From Seonamhaeicola sediminis (lineage in GTDB: Bacteria; Bacteroidota; Bacteroidia; Flavobacteriales; Flavobacteriaceae): DNA of 64,000 bases. The notes beneath the pieces are model-generated. The model was not told where the DNA came from and searched no databases. It saw only the letters and a program-made list of their open reading frames with translations. Within the stretch, counting starts at the first letter, position 1. The number at the start of each line of letters is the position of its first letter. This document shows, piece by piece, positions 27,439 through 37,862 of the stretch. The stretch is taken from positions 147,395 through 211,394 of the forward strand of contig NZ_SMZJ02000006.1 of assembly GCF_004358095.2 (NCBI RefSeq), given 5' to 3'. A program made the translations under genes and the position numbers.

Positions 27439-28227
27439 TTATTCTACAACCACTGCCTTATCGGGAATCTCAAATAATGTTGGGTTAGGTTTTTCTTTAG
27501 ATAGTTTTACATCAATAAATTCAGTAACACTATGCTCAGTGGTGGGCAAATTGTCTTCATAGTTATACCTAACACTTGTTTTTGGCAATAACAGACCGTT
27601 TACATTTTGCCAATCACTATATTTTCTAAAATGAAGTTCATTGGCTTTTTCTTTAGTAAAATATGTTACAGTATAGCCCAACCATTCCATTTTGTAATTG
27701 TCTGGGTTATAATACAAAATATACTCATCTTCTGGTGATTCTCCAATACCTGCTTCATACGAAATTTTGATTCCAGGAAAAGATCTTCCTTCAAACTCCA
27801 ATGGCTTAGTATCTTCATATATAATACCGTCATCTGCCAGAATGAATGGCATCGCATAAAAATAAAACATCAAGTTATAATAAAATTTGGGAACACCTTT
27901 ATAAGCTAAAGTATCTTTAGAATGTAACCAAACCTGTTCCCCATTAAAACCAATGGTATGATTTGGCATTTCAATTAAAGATTTTCTATTTTTTAAATCC
28001 GTTGTGCTTATTTCTAAACCATTTTGTTTTTGCATGGTAAATACCAAACTTTTCATTTCATTCCATTTGTCCAAACCCCCATGAGCCTCAAATACTTTAG
28101 TGATATTTTCTGGGTAACTGCTGGTGGTAACGTTTAATGTCTCTTTGGAATACTCTATAGTGTCTTTTTTGGTGTTTTTACAGGATGTAAAAAAAACAAC
28201 AGTAACTAAAAAAAATACCTTCTTCAT
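27439..28227 (-). CDS. DUF6503-like lipoprotein
   Basis: 262 residues with a lipoprotein signal (Cys16 in FFTSC). The sequence that follows is rich in beta strands, contains VFEAHGGLDKWNEMKSL and SYEAGIGESPEDEYILYYN, and resembles the family annotated DUF6503, related to outer-membrane lipoprotein-sorting-like folds. The role is unknown. It is monocistronic and divergent from the SpoU methyltransferase gene. Confidence 0.7.
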   Translation of the reverse strand: MKKVFFLVTVVFFTSCKNTKKDTIEYSKETLNVTTSSYPENITKVFEAHGGLDKWNEMKSLVFTMQKQNGLEISTTDLKNRKSLIEMPNHTIGFNGEQVWLHSKDTLAYKGVPKFYYNLMFYFYAMPFILADDGIIYEDTKPLEFEGRSFPGIKISYEAGIGESPEDEYILYYNPDNYKMEWLGYTVTYFTKEKANELHFRKYSDWQNVNGLLLPKTSVRYNYEDNLPTTEHSVTEFIDVKLSKEKPNPTLFEIPDKAVVVE

Positions 28228-28290
28228 ATTTTGGTTTTAATAAGTTGACTCTTTGGACGAAGTTAAGAGGAAAGTATTACAAAAAACAGC

Positions 28291-28298
28291 TACTTTTG
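28291..28298 (+). promoter_or_regulatory. -7 promoter element of the SpoU methyltransferase gene
   Basis: TACTTTTG, an exact match, ending 10 bases before the ATG at 28309. Confidence 0.5.
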
Positions 28299-28308
28299 TA
28301 CAATTGTT

Positions 28309-29106
28309 ATGAAAGAGATAACCAGTACACAAAACACGCTTGTAAAGCAACTCATTCAACTTAAAGATAAATCTCGCGAACGCAAAAAAAGGGGTTTGTT
28401 TTTAGTTGAGGGTAAACGCGAAATTTCTTTAGCAATAAAAGGCGGCTATAACTTAGAAACCGTTTTGTTTTATCCTGATTTGTATTCAAAAGAACAACTA
28501 AACGATTTAACAAATCAACGAATAAACTCTATTGAGATTTCAAAAGAAGTATACCAAAAACTAGCATATCGTGATACAACCGAAGGCGTTTTGGCAGTGG
28601 CAAAAACTAAAAATCACTCAATACATAGGTTAGTTCTTAACACTAAAAACCCATTAATACTAGTTGCTGAAGCTCCAGAAAAACCAGGAAATATTGGTGC
28701 TCTTCTAAGAACCGCCGACGCTGCAAAAGCAGATGCTGTAATTATAGCCAACCCTAAAACCGATTTGTACAACCCCAATATCATTCGTTCTAGTGTGGGG
28801 TGTGTATTTACCAATCAAATAGCTACAGGGTCTACATCTGAAATAGTTTCATTTTTAAAATCTGAGAATATTAATATTTATTGTGCTGCTCTTCAAGCAT
28901 CGGTTGAATATCATACTCAAGATTTCACTAAAGGAACAGCTATTGTTGTTGGTACAGAATCTACAGGACTTAGCGAAGAATGGCGAATAAATTCTACTCA
29001 AAATATGATTATACCTATGCAAGGAGAAATAGACTCTATGAACGTGTCTGTTGCCGCAGGAATTCTTATTTTTGAGGCCGTTCGTCAAAGACGAATCAAT
29101 AATTAA
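28309..29106 (+). CDS. TrmH/SpoU family RNA 2'-O-methyltransferase
   Basis: 265 residues. A substrate-binding N-terminal domain (about 1-90) is followed by the SPOUT knot domain with its three motifs: PGNIGALLRTADAAKAD, IVVGTESTGLSEEW and MNVSVAAGILIFEA. Such enzymes methylate ribose 2'-OH groups in rRNA or tRNA using S-adenosylmethionine. The N-terminal domain points to an rRNA target, but the exact nucleotide is unknown. It is 13 bases upstream of the M48 peptidase gene. Confidence 0.88.
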   Translation: MKEITSTQNTLVKQLIQLKDKSRERKKRGLFLVEGKREISLAIKGGYNLETVLFYPDLYSKEQLNDLTNQRINSIEISKEVYQKLAYRDTTEGVLAVAKTKNHSIHRLVLNTKNPLILVAEAPEKPGNIGALLRTADAAKADAVIIANPKTDLYNPNIIRSSVGCVFTNQIATGSTSEIVSFLKSENINIYCAALQASVEYHTQDFTKGTAIVVGTESTGLSEEWRINSTQNMIIPMQGEIDSMNVSVAAGILIFEAVRQRRINN

Positions 29107-29119
29107 TTATTAATTTTTC

Positions 29120-30352
29120 ATGACCGCAACATCACTTTTTTACATCATCATAGCAATTATCATTTTAAATTTTATCATCGACAAAATTTTAGACGCTTTA
29201 AACGCCAAACATTTTAAAGATGAATTACCCAATGAGCTACAAGATATTTATGATGAAAAAGAATATGAAAAGTCTCAAAATTATAAAACTACTAAATATA
29301 AGTTTAGCGTTTTAACCTCTACCTTTTCTACACTTTTAACACTTGGATTTTTAATTTTTGATGGCTTTGAGTTTGTAGATAACATTGCTAGAAGTTATAG
29401 TTCTAACCCTATTGTTATTGCCCTTATTTTCTTTGGAATTATTACGTTGGCTAGTGACATTATAACCACCCCCCTTTCATATTACAGTACGTTTGTAATT
29501 GAAGAAAAATTTGGGTTCAATAAAACTAATAAAAAAACCTTTGTTTTAGATAAAATTAAAGGCTGGTTAATGATGGCTGTAATTGGAGGTGGTATTTTGG
29601 CTTTAATCATTTGGTTTTATCAGGCTACAGGCAAATACTTTTGGATTTTTGCTTGGGCTTTAGTTACGGTTTTTACGGTATTCATGAATATGTTTTATTC
29701 AAAACTAATTGTACCTTTATTTAATAAACAAACACCTTTAGAATCAGGAGATTTAAAAGATAAAATTTCGGCCTACGCGAAAACTGTTGGTTTTAAATTG
29801 AATAAAATTTTTATAATTGATGGCTCCAAACGAAGCACCAAGGCCAACGCCTATTTCTCTGGGTTTGGGAGTGAAAAACGCGTTACACTATATGATACCT
29901 TAATTAACGATTTGGATGATGAGGAAATTGTGGCGGTGTTAGCTCATGAAGTTGGACACTACAAGAAAAAGCATATTATTTTTAATTTATTAGCTTCTAT
30001 TTTATTAACGGGTTTAACATTTTATATTCTATCGTTGTTTATTTCAAACCCACTACTCTCTTATGCTTTGGGTGTTGAAACAGCAAGTTTTCATGTAGGT
30101 CTTATCGCATTTATGTTATTGTACGCACCCATCTCTGAAATCACTGGTTTAATTATGAATATTTTCTCCAGAAAATTTGAATATCAAGCCGATGATTATG
30201 CTAAAAACACATACAAAGGAGAACCACTTGTTACAAGTTTGAAAAAACTATCTAAAAATAGTTTGAGTAATTTAACCCCACATCCAGCATATGTATTTAT
30301 GCATTACTCACACCCTACACTTTTACAACGAATAAAAAATTTGAGGAAGTAA
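29120..30352 (+). CDS. M48 family metallopeptidase (Ste24/CAAX-protease type)
   Basis: 410 residues with about seven transmembrane segments. The zinc motif HEVGH is at about residues 275-279 (VLAHEVGHYKKKH), and the third ligand lies in the EYQADDYA segment, a Ste24 hallmark. In bacteria these proteases probably act in membrane-protein quality control. It is in an operon with the preceding methyltransferase gene. Confidence 0.88.
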   Translation: MTATSLFYIIIAIIILNFIIDKILDALNAKHFKDELPNELQDIYDEKEYEKSQNYKTTKYKFSVLTSTFSTLLTLGFLIFDGFEFVDNIARSYSSNPIVIALIFFGIITLASDIITTPLSYYSTFVIEEKFGFNKTNKKTFVLDKIKGWLMMAVIGGGILALIIWFYQATGKYFWIFAWALVTVFTVFMNMFYSKLIVPLFNKQTPLESGDLKDKISAYAKTVGFKLNKIFIIDGSKRSTKANAYFSGFGSEKRVTLYDTLINDLDDEEIVAVLAHEVGHYKKKHIIFNLLASILLTGLTFYILSLFISNPLLSYALGVETASFHVGLIAFMLLYAPISEITGLIMNIFSRKFEYQADDYAKNTYKGEPLVTSLKKLSKNSLSNLTPHPAYVFMHYSHPTLLQRIKNLRK

Positions 30353-30700
30353 TACTAAGTTAATATTGACTTTGTAAAAATTTTTGGCTAACTTCTTTTA
30401 CCATTGGATATGAGTCAAGTGCAATGAACATGTTTCATTATTAAAACGAAGTATATGACTTCATTGCTGAAAGTCCTCACAAACTTGTATATTGAGTTAA
30501 CTACGGAAAATCCTAGCAGATTTTCATTCAACCAAACCTTACACAAACCGTTAGTTAACTTCTAAAAAAAGCTTTCACAATTTAGAACAAATAAATAGCA
30601 ATCATGCAAGTTAATGATTGATGTTCTTTGACTTCGTTAGGTATAAACTTCATTCTTTTTTAAATCATAAATTGTTAATCGTTAATCTCAAATAATAGTG

Positions 30701-30708
30701 TATCTTTG
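30701..30708 (+). promoter_or_regulatory. -7 promoter element of the DEAD-box helicase gene
   Basis: TATCTTTG, an exact match, 108 bases before the start codon, so the mRNA has a leader of about 100 bases. Confidence 0.6.
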
Positions 30709-30714
30709 CCGCTT

Positions 30715-30816
30715 AAATTCCTCAGGGTGAGGATGTGTTACGGGAAGTTTTAGGTTTAAGTATGTCGATTCGCTTCTTTATGTAACACTACATAACAAAT
30801 CGCATACATATACCGA
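30715..30816 (+). promoter_or_regulatory. structured 5' leader of the DEAD-box helicase mRNA
   Basis: The leader contains a compact hairpin (CCTCA 30720-30724 with TGAGG 30728-30732) and a long-range 7-bp pairing (GTGTTAC 30735-30741 with GTAACAC 30782-30788). Long structured leaders are typical of cold-shock helicase mRNAs. No known riboswitch class is recognised. Confidence 0.45.
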
Positions 30817-32547
30817 ATGAACACATTCCAAGACTTAGGTTTGCAAGATAACCTATTACAAGCTATTAACGATCTAGGGTTTACTAAACCAAGTGAAGTT
30901 CAAGACAAAGCTATTCCTATTTTATTACAAGAAGAGACCGATTTGGTTGCTCTAGCACAAACTGGAACAGGAAAAACTGCTGCTTTTGGTTTTCCAATGC
31001 TTCAAAAAATTAACGTTAATAGTAGAACAACCCAAGGGTTAATTTTATCGCCAACGCGCGAACTCTGTTTACAAATAACTAATGAATTAAAACTATACGG
31101 AAAATACTGTAAAGGTTTAAATGTGGTTGCTATTTATGGAGGTGCTAGCATTACCGAACAAGCTAAAGATGTCAAAAGAGGTGCACAAATTATCGTAGCT
31201 ACACCAGGTAGAATGAAAGATATGATAAGCAGACGTTTGGTTGATATTTCTAAAATTGAATATAGTGTTTTAGACGAAGCCGATGAAATGCTAAATATGG
31301 GTTTTTATGAAGATATTACCAGCATTTTATCTCACACTCCAGAAGATAAAAGTACATGGTTGTTCTCTGCTACAATGCCAAAAGAAGTAGCAACCATTGC
31401 TAAAAACTTTATGTATAAACCCCAGGAAATTACTGTGGGTCGTAAAAATGAAAGTACTAGCCAAGTCTCACACGAGTATTATTTGGTTAATGCTAGAGAC
31501 CGCTATCAAGCCTTAAAACGTTTAGCAGATGCAAATCCAGATATTTTTTCAGTTATTTTCTGTAGAACCAAGCGAGATACTCAAAAAGTAGCTGAGCGCC
31601 TAATTGAAGATGGATATAGCGCTGGAGCCTTACATGGCGATTTGAGTCAAAATCAGCGCGATTTGGTAATGAAATCCTTTAGAAACAATCAAATACAAAT
31701 GTTGGTAGCTACCGATGTGGCTGCCCGTGGTATTGATGTAGATAATATTACACATGTTATCAACTACCAATTGCCAGATGAGATTGAAACCTATACGCAT
31801 CGTTCTGGACGTACAGGACGTGCAGGAAAAACAGGGGTTTCTATGGTGATTGTATCTAAAAGTGAAGTGCGTAAAATTAAGAGCATTGAACGCATCATTA
31901 AGAAACAGTTTGAAAAGAAAGATATTCCAAGTGGTATGGAAATCTGTGAAGTACAATTAATATCACTTGCAAATAAAGTACATAACACCGAAGTTAACCA
32001 CGATATAGATGCTTATTTAGGTGATATTAATAAGCTGTTTAAAGACACAAGCAAAGATGAATTGATTAAAAAATTCTTCTCTGTAGAATTTTCTCGTTTT
32101 TATAATTACTATCAAAAAGCATTAGATTTAAACATTTCTGTTTCTAATGACGAACATAAGGATTCTGGCAATTCTGTCCGTTACTTTATTAATGTTGGAA
32201 AAAAAGATGGTTTTGATTGGATGAGTTTAAAAGATTTTTTGAAGGAAGTTTTAGAACTTGGTCAAGATGATGTGTTTAAAGTTGAAGCAAAAGACACATT
32301 TTCATTTTTTAATACCGAAAAGGAACTTCAAGAGAAAGTCCTTGGCTTTTTTACCGACTTTAAATACAACGGACGTTTTGTAAATGTAGAAATTTCAGAG
32401 AATAGAGGTAGAAAACGCGAAAGGAAACGCAGTGGTAAGAGAAATGATTCTAATAATAGAAATGATAGAAAACGTTTTGACAAAAAAGTAAAACATTCTA
32501 AATCTGGAAACTTTGGAACTTCAAGACCTAGGCGCTCCAGACGTTAA
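30817..32547 (+). CDS. ATP-dependent RNA helicase, DEAD box (CsdA/DbpA type)
   Basis: 576 residues. Motifs in order are AQTGTGKT (47-54, Walker A), PTRELCLQ, DEAD (near residue 154), SAT, and HRSGRTGRAGKTG. A DbpA-type RNA-binding domain lies at about 470-545, followed by an Arg/Lys/Asn-rich tail. It should unwind structured RNA in ribosome assembly or mRNA decay, especially in the cold. It is monocistronic and preceded by a long structured leader. Confidence 0.93.
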   Translation: MNTFQDLGLQDNLLQAINDLGFTKPSEVQDKAIPILLQEETDLVALAQTGTGKTAAFGFPMLQKINVNSRTTQGLILSPTRELCLQITNELKLYGKYCKGLNVVAIYGGASITEQAKDVKRGAQIIVATPGRMKDMISRRLVDISKIEYSVLDEADEMLNMGFYEDITSILSHTPEDKSTWLFSATMPKEVATIAKNFMYKPQEITVGRKNESTSQVSHEYYLVNARDRYQALKRLADANPDIFSVIFCRTKRDTQKVAERLIEDGYSAGALHGDLSQNQRDLVMKSFRNNQIQMLVATDVAARGIDVDNITHVINYQLPDEIETYTHRSGRTGRAGKTGVSMVIVSKSEVRKIKSIERIIKKQFEKKDIPSGMEICEVQLISLANKVHNTEVNHDIDAYLGDINKLFKDTSKDELIKKFFSVEFSRFYNYYQKALDLNISVSNDEHKDSGNSVRYFINVGKKDGFDWMSLKDFLKEVLELGQDDVFKVEAKDTFSFFNTEKELQEKVLGFFTDFKYNGRFVNVEISENRGRKRERKRSGKRNDSNNRNDRKRFDKKVKHSKSGNFGTSRPRRSRR

Positions 32548-32570
32548 TTAAACAGTTGTGTTAATTTTTA
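32546..32570 (+). terminator. candidate terminator after the helicase gene
   Basis: An AATTAACA/TGTTAATT stem (one bulged A in the left arm), loop GTTG and a T-rich tail, starting at the stop codon. The stem is weak and AT-rich. Confidence 0.4.
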
Positions 32571-32649
32571 GTCAAAATATCGAACAAAAACAACCGTTAC
32601 TAATTAGTTTAGTATTTTTATAGCATATAATTAGAGTTATATTCAATTT

Positions 32650-33423
32650 ATGAAACGCTACCTCTTATTAATTTGTATTATTTTTTCATCTGTATCCTTA
32701 ATGGCCCAAGATGAAAATGCAGCAATAGGGGTAGTTGTTAATGCTTCAAATAAAAAACCCTTAGAGAGTGTAAACATTGTTAATTTAAATTCTGTTAAAG
32801 GGACCACTACAAATAATAAAGGTGAATTTAAAATTGCTGCCAAAGTAAATGATACCCTTCATTTTTCATATCTAGGATTTAAATCTATCAAAGTTAGGGT
32901 TACTAACGACTGGTTAAAATTTGGAAGTGCAGAAATTACCCTTACAGTTTTACACGAGGCTCTAGAAGAAGTTGTTGTTAACCAGCTTAGGCTTACGGGG
33001 TACCTTGAAGTAGATATTGAACAAGTACCGCTGCCAAATGATAATTACCGTTATAGTATATCTGGACTATCACAAGGTTATGAGGCCTCAAAACCTTCAG
33101 GAATAAATAAAATAATTGGCTCTATATTTAATCCAGCAGATTTTTTACATAGAATGTTTGGCAAGAAACCCAATGAACTACGGAAGCTAAAGCAAATGAA
33201 AGAAGATGATGAAATTAGAAATCTATTAGCTTCTAGATTTGATAGGGAAATGCTCACGGCTTTACTTAAAGTTGAACGTGTTGATTTAGATGAAATTGTT
33301 AGTCAGTGTAACTATTCTAAAGGCTTTATTCAATCTGCTAACGACTTACAAATTCTTGATGCTATTAGCGAGTGTTATGAAGAATATAAGCTACTTAGTA
33401 GAGGTAGAAATGATAGACTTTAA
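32650..33423 (+). CDS. secreted protein with carboxypeptidase-like regulatory domain
   Basis: 257 residues. A signal peptide (about 1-19, LMAQ) precedes a CarboxypepD_reg-like beta sandwich (about 22-105, IGVVVNASNKKPLESVNI and TTTNNKGEFKI), then a helical charged region of unknown fold. The beta-sandwich domain is the same type that opens SusC-like receptors, but no barrel follows. The function is unknown. A short inverted repeat (CCCAAA/TTTGGG at 33466-33486) lies after the stop. Confidence 0.78.
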   Translation: MKRYLLLICIIFSSVSLMAQDENAAIGVVVNASNKKPLESVNIVNLNSVKGTTTNNKGEFKIAAKVNDTLHFSYLGFKSIKVRVTNDWLKFGSAEITLTVLHEALEEVVVNQLRLTGYLEVDIEQVPLPNDNYRYSISGLSQGYEASKPSGINKIIGSIFNPADFLHRMFGKKPNELRKLKQMKEDDEIRNLLASRFDREMLTALLKVERVDLDEIVSQCNYSKGFIQSANDLQILDAISECYEEYKLLSRGRNDRL

Positions 33424-33543
33424 TAATACTTTTATTCTCGGTTGCCTTCACAGTCTATTAAAGTACCCAAATATTTGTGCTTTGGGCTGATGTATATTTC
33501 CTCATGCTAATTCCACTAATCTAATTCATTTTATGAAACATCA

Positions 33544-34194
33544 TTAGGAGTTAAATCTAGCTACAATTTCGTCATAACTTTTAATGGTTTTAGATATCCA
33601 ATCTAGTTTTTTTTCATGTATTTCTGTTTCTGTAAGCTGCCAATTTAAATTACTTTGCCTCAACTTTGTTGTAACATGTTGTAATATTATAGCAGCAGAA
33701 ACAGAAATATTTAAACTCTCTGTGAAGCCAACCATAGGAATTTTTAAAAAGCTATCTGCATTTTTCAAAACCTCATCAGATAGTCCCTCAGTTTCTCTAC
33801 CAAAGAAAAAGCAAGATTTTTTGGTAATGTCAAAATTATGCAATTCACAGTCATGAATATGTGGCGTAGTAGCTACAATTTGGTATCCCTTTTGTTTTAA
33901 ATCTAAAATGCAATCTTTAACTGAGTTGTATCTATTTAAATCTACCCATTTTTGAGCTCCCATGGCTATTTCTCTGTCAATACGCTTGGTATTAGTTTCT
34001 TCAATAATATTTATTTCTTGAATTCCAAATACATCACAACTTCTAATTACTGCACTAGTGTTGTGCAACTGATAAACATCTTCGGCAGCAACCGTAAAAT
34101 GTTTGGTGCGTTGTAGCAATACCTCATTGAAACGCTGCTTTCGATTTTCGGTTAGATAGGTTTCTAAGTGCTCGAGTAAATTTAAATCAGTCAT
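33544..34194 (-). CDS. trmH: tRNA (guanosine-18) 2'-O-methyltransferase
   Basis: 216 residues, a compact SPOUT methyltransferase without the extra N-terminal RNA-binding domain of its paralogue at 28309. The opening (RKQRFNEVLLQRTKHFTVAAEDVYQLHNTSAVIRSCDVFGI, about residues 18-60) matches TrmH. The knot motifs are CFFFGRETEGLSDE and ESLNISVSAAIIL. It methylates G18 in the tRNA D-loop. The gene is transcribed alone on the minus strand. Confidence 0.9.
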   Translation of the reverse strand: MTDLNLLEHLETYLTENRKQRFNEVLLQRTKHFTVAAEDVYQLHNTSAVIRSCDVFGIQEINIIEETNTKRIDREIAMGAQKWVDLNRYNSVKDCILDLKQKGYQIVATTPHIHDCELHNFDITKKSCFFFGRETEGLSDEVLKNADSFLKIPMVGFTESLNISVSAAIILQHVTTKLRQSNLNWQLTETEIHEKKLDWISKTIKSYDEIVARFNS

Positions 34195-34283
34195 ATTAAT
34201 TTTAATAAAATAATTTTATTGCAACAATAAGTAGTATCATTTTAAAACAAATAAAGTTACACCTTAAAATTTAACATTATTAA

Positions 34284-34313
34284 TTGTCAATTATCAATTA
34301 TTAATTATATTTG
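34284..34313 (+). promoter_or_regulatory. promoter of rplS
   Basis: TTG at 34284-34286, a 19-base spacer and TATATTTG at 34306-34313, a full consensus match. Confidence 0.7.
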
Positions 34314-34317
34314 CAGC

Positions 34318-34388
34318 CAATTTCGGGTTAACCTCTGGCGAGAATCGTGAATGTTGTTTCGAATTAACCATTTATAAAAATTAAAAAG
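34318..34388 (+). promoter_or_regulatory. candidate L19 autoregulatory leader
   Basis: The roughly 70-base leader has a GGTTAA (34326-34331) and TTAACC (34364-34369) pairing enclosing a CTC/GAG hairpin. It also contains a 13-base imperfect direct repeat (TTTCGGGTTAACC at 34321-34333, TTTCGAATTAACC at 34357-34369). Ribosomal-protein leaders that bind their own product are known in flavobacteria, and I recall an L19 class among them, but I cannot verify a match here. Confidence 0.5.
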
Positions 34389-34739
34389 ATGGAATCTTTA
34401 GTAAAATTTGTTCAAGACGAATTTGTAACAAGAAAAGACCTACCAGAATTTGGAGCTGGTGATACTATTACAGTTTATTACGAGATTAAAGAAGGAAACA
34501 AAACCAGAACTCAGTTTTTTAGAGGTGTTGTGATACAACGTAGAGGATCTGGAACTTCTGAAACTTTCACCATTAGAAAAATGTCTGGATCTATTGGTGT
34601 GGAGCGTATATTCCCAGTAAACTTACCTGCTTTACAAAAAATAGAAGTTAACAAACGAGGTAAGGTACGTAGAGCACGTATTTATTACTTTAGAGGTCTT
34701 ACTGGTAAAAAAGCTAGAATTAAAGAACGTAGAAGATAG
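34389..34739 (+). CDS. rplS: 50S ribosomal protein L19
   Basis: 116 residues. The L19 signatures are clear: [41 protein letters not shown] (given in part), GVERIFPV and the [20 protein letters not shown] ending. L19 sits at the 30S-50S interface. It is monocistronic with its own promoter, a structured leader and a strong terminator. Confidence 0.97.
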   Translation: MESLVKFVQDEFVTRKDLPEFGAGDTITVYYEIKEGNKTRTQFFRGVVIQRRGSGTSETFTIRKMSGSIGVERIFPVNLPALQKIEVNKRGKVRRARIYYFRGLTGKKARIKERRR

Positions 34740-34758
34740 TCAAACTAAAACAATAGAG

Positions 34759-34790
34759 AAAAGCCCTGATTTAAATCAGGGCTTTTTTTA
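34759..34790 (+). terminator. terminator of rplS
   Basis: AAGCCCTGATTT/AAATCAGGGCTT perfect palindrome (34761-34784) followed by a run of T, 20 bases after the stop. Confidence 0.92.
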
Positions 34791-34931
34791 TTAACAAAAG
34801 TTAATAACTACGGTTTATAAATAGTTGATATCTAATATCTTAAAAAATTTGTTTTTTTAATTCTCAATTCTATATTAGCAAAAGGAATTACAACAAGTCT
34901 TTCAAGAATTGTTTTCATTTTAAAAAGTGAA

Positions 34932-34962
34932 TTTGTGTTATTCCAACAATAAGGTAACGTTC
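34932..34962 (+). promoter_or_regulatory. weak candidate promoter of the structured intergenic RNA
   Basis: TTTG at 34932-34935, a 19-base spacer and TAACGTTC at 34955-34962. The spacing is ideal but the -7 box matches only four of the six conserved positions. Confidence 0.3.
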
Positions 34963-34967
34963 TTTAT

Positions 34968-35397
34968 TTATTGATTGTTTTTTGAGGTTTTAGAGTGCCA
35001 CGTGTATGCGTGGAAAACAAAAAAACCATGACATTGTAGAAAGTCCTGCATACGCAAGTAGGCAGCAACTAGTACAATTAAAAGCTTGAAAATACAGCTA
35101 GAACGAAAGTAAAAGTTGTAAATAAAGCAATGCTTTAAGTAAGCCTAACGTGAAAACGAAAGGTAAGTTTACAGCATCAAGAAAAACAATTAAACTGAAA
35201 CATTTTAGTAATAAGTCAATACATTTTGAAAATTACAGGAAATGTTTCACTTGAAATTGCAGTACTGACATTGAAAAGATTTGATGAAAATTTAAATCGA
35301 TTTAGTATTTCATACTAAATAAGTAGCAGTCATGTGATTTCAAAAAAAGCCATATCAAAGGAGATTAAGTTCTGCAGTGATATGGCTTTTGTTTTTA
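34968..35397 (+). ncRNA. candidate structured noncoding RNA, family not recognised
   Basis: About 430 bases with no credible ORF but dense secondary structure. (1) CCACG/CGTGG hairpin at 34998-35013. (2) A hairpin with a GCAA tetraloop at 35046-35065 (CTGC/GCAG, then TAC/GTA). (3) A 10-bp stem TGAAACATTT 35196-35205 with AAATGTTTCA 35240-35249, enclosing GTAAT/ATTAC. (4) An 11-bp stem 35251-35261 with 35333-35343, extended by ACTG/CAGT after a 2x2 loop. (5) Within it, a 9-bp hairpin ATTTAGTAT/ATACTAAAT at 35300-35320. (6) A 13-bp intrinsic terminator at 35345-35390. Start is approximate, and the strand is chosen from the GNRA loop and terminator tail; the terminator could also work in reverse. 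It does not show the conserved cores of tmRNA, RNase P RNA or SRP RNA. Confidence 0.6.
35345..35397 (+). terminator. terminator of the structured intergenic RNA
   Basis: AAAAGCCATATCA at 35345-35357 pairs perfectly with TGATATGGCTTTT at 35378-35390, then GTTTTTAT. The loop is 20 bases. Confidence 0.8.
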
Positions 35398-35490
35398 TAA
35401 CTTCAAGGGTTCATTTTTATTAATTTCTTATTGATATATCACTTTTTTGTAATTGTAATAAATTTAACGATTTCGTTGGCTTTCGATTAA

Positions 35491-37788
<2,298 letters not shown>

Positions 37789-37809
37789 ATAAAAACTTAA
37801 CAACTTGTT

Positions 37810-37837
37810 AAAAGCTCCTTTATGGGAGCTTTTTTTT
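37810..37837 (+). terminator. terminator of icd
   Basis: AAAAGCTCC/GGAGCTTTT 9-bp stem with a 6-base loop and eight T residues. Confidence 0.9.
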
Positions 37838-37862
37838 ATACATTTATAAAAAATTGTTTTAG

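Larger units (their letters stand above)
30353..30816. other. 464-bp intergenic region with a nested hairpin and the helicase leader
   Basis: No gene is seen. It holds an inverted repeat (30495-30506 with 30548-30560, one bulge) enclosing a second hairpin (GAAAATC 30506-30512, GATTTTC 30519-30525), then the promoter and the leader of the DEAD-box helicase gene. Confidence 0.7.

Noticed and set aside
33462..33488. CCCAAA/TTTGGG hairpin as terminator of the gene ending at 33423
   Set aside because: The stem is only 6 bp and no T-tract follows, so it is mentioned but not called a terminator.
34990..35070. Short matches to RNase P RNA or group II intron sequences (AGTGCCA, GAAAGTCC, CTAGTACAA)
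   Set aside because: The matches are 7-9 bases long, in an order that does not fit RNase P RNA, and the diagnostic cores and the reverse transcriptase of group II introns are absent.
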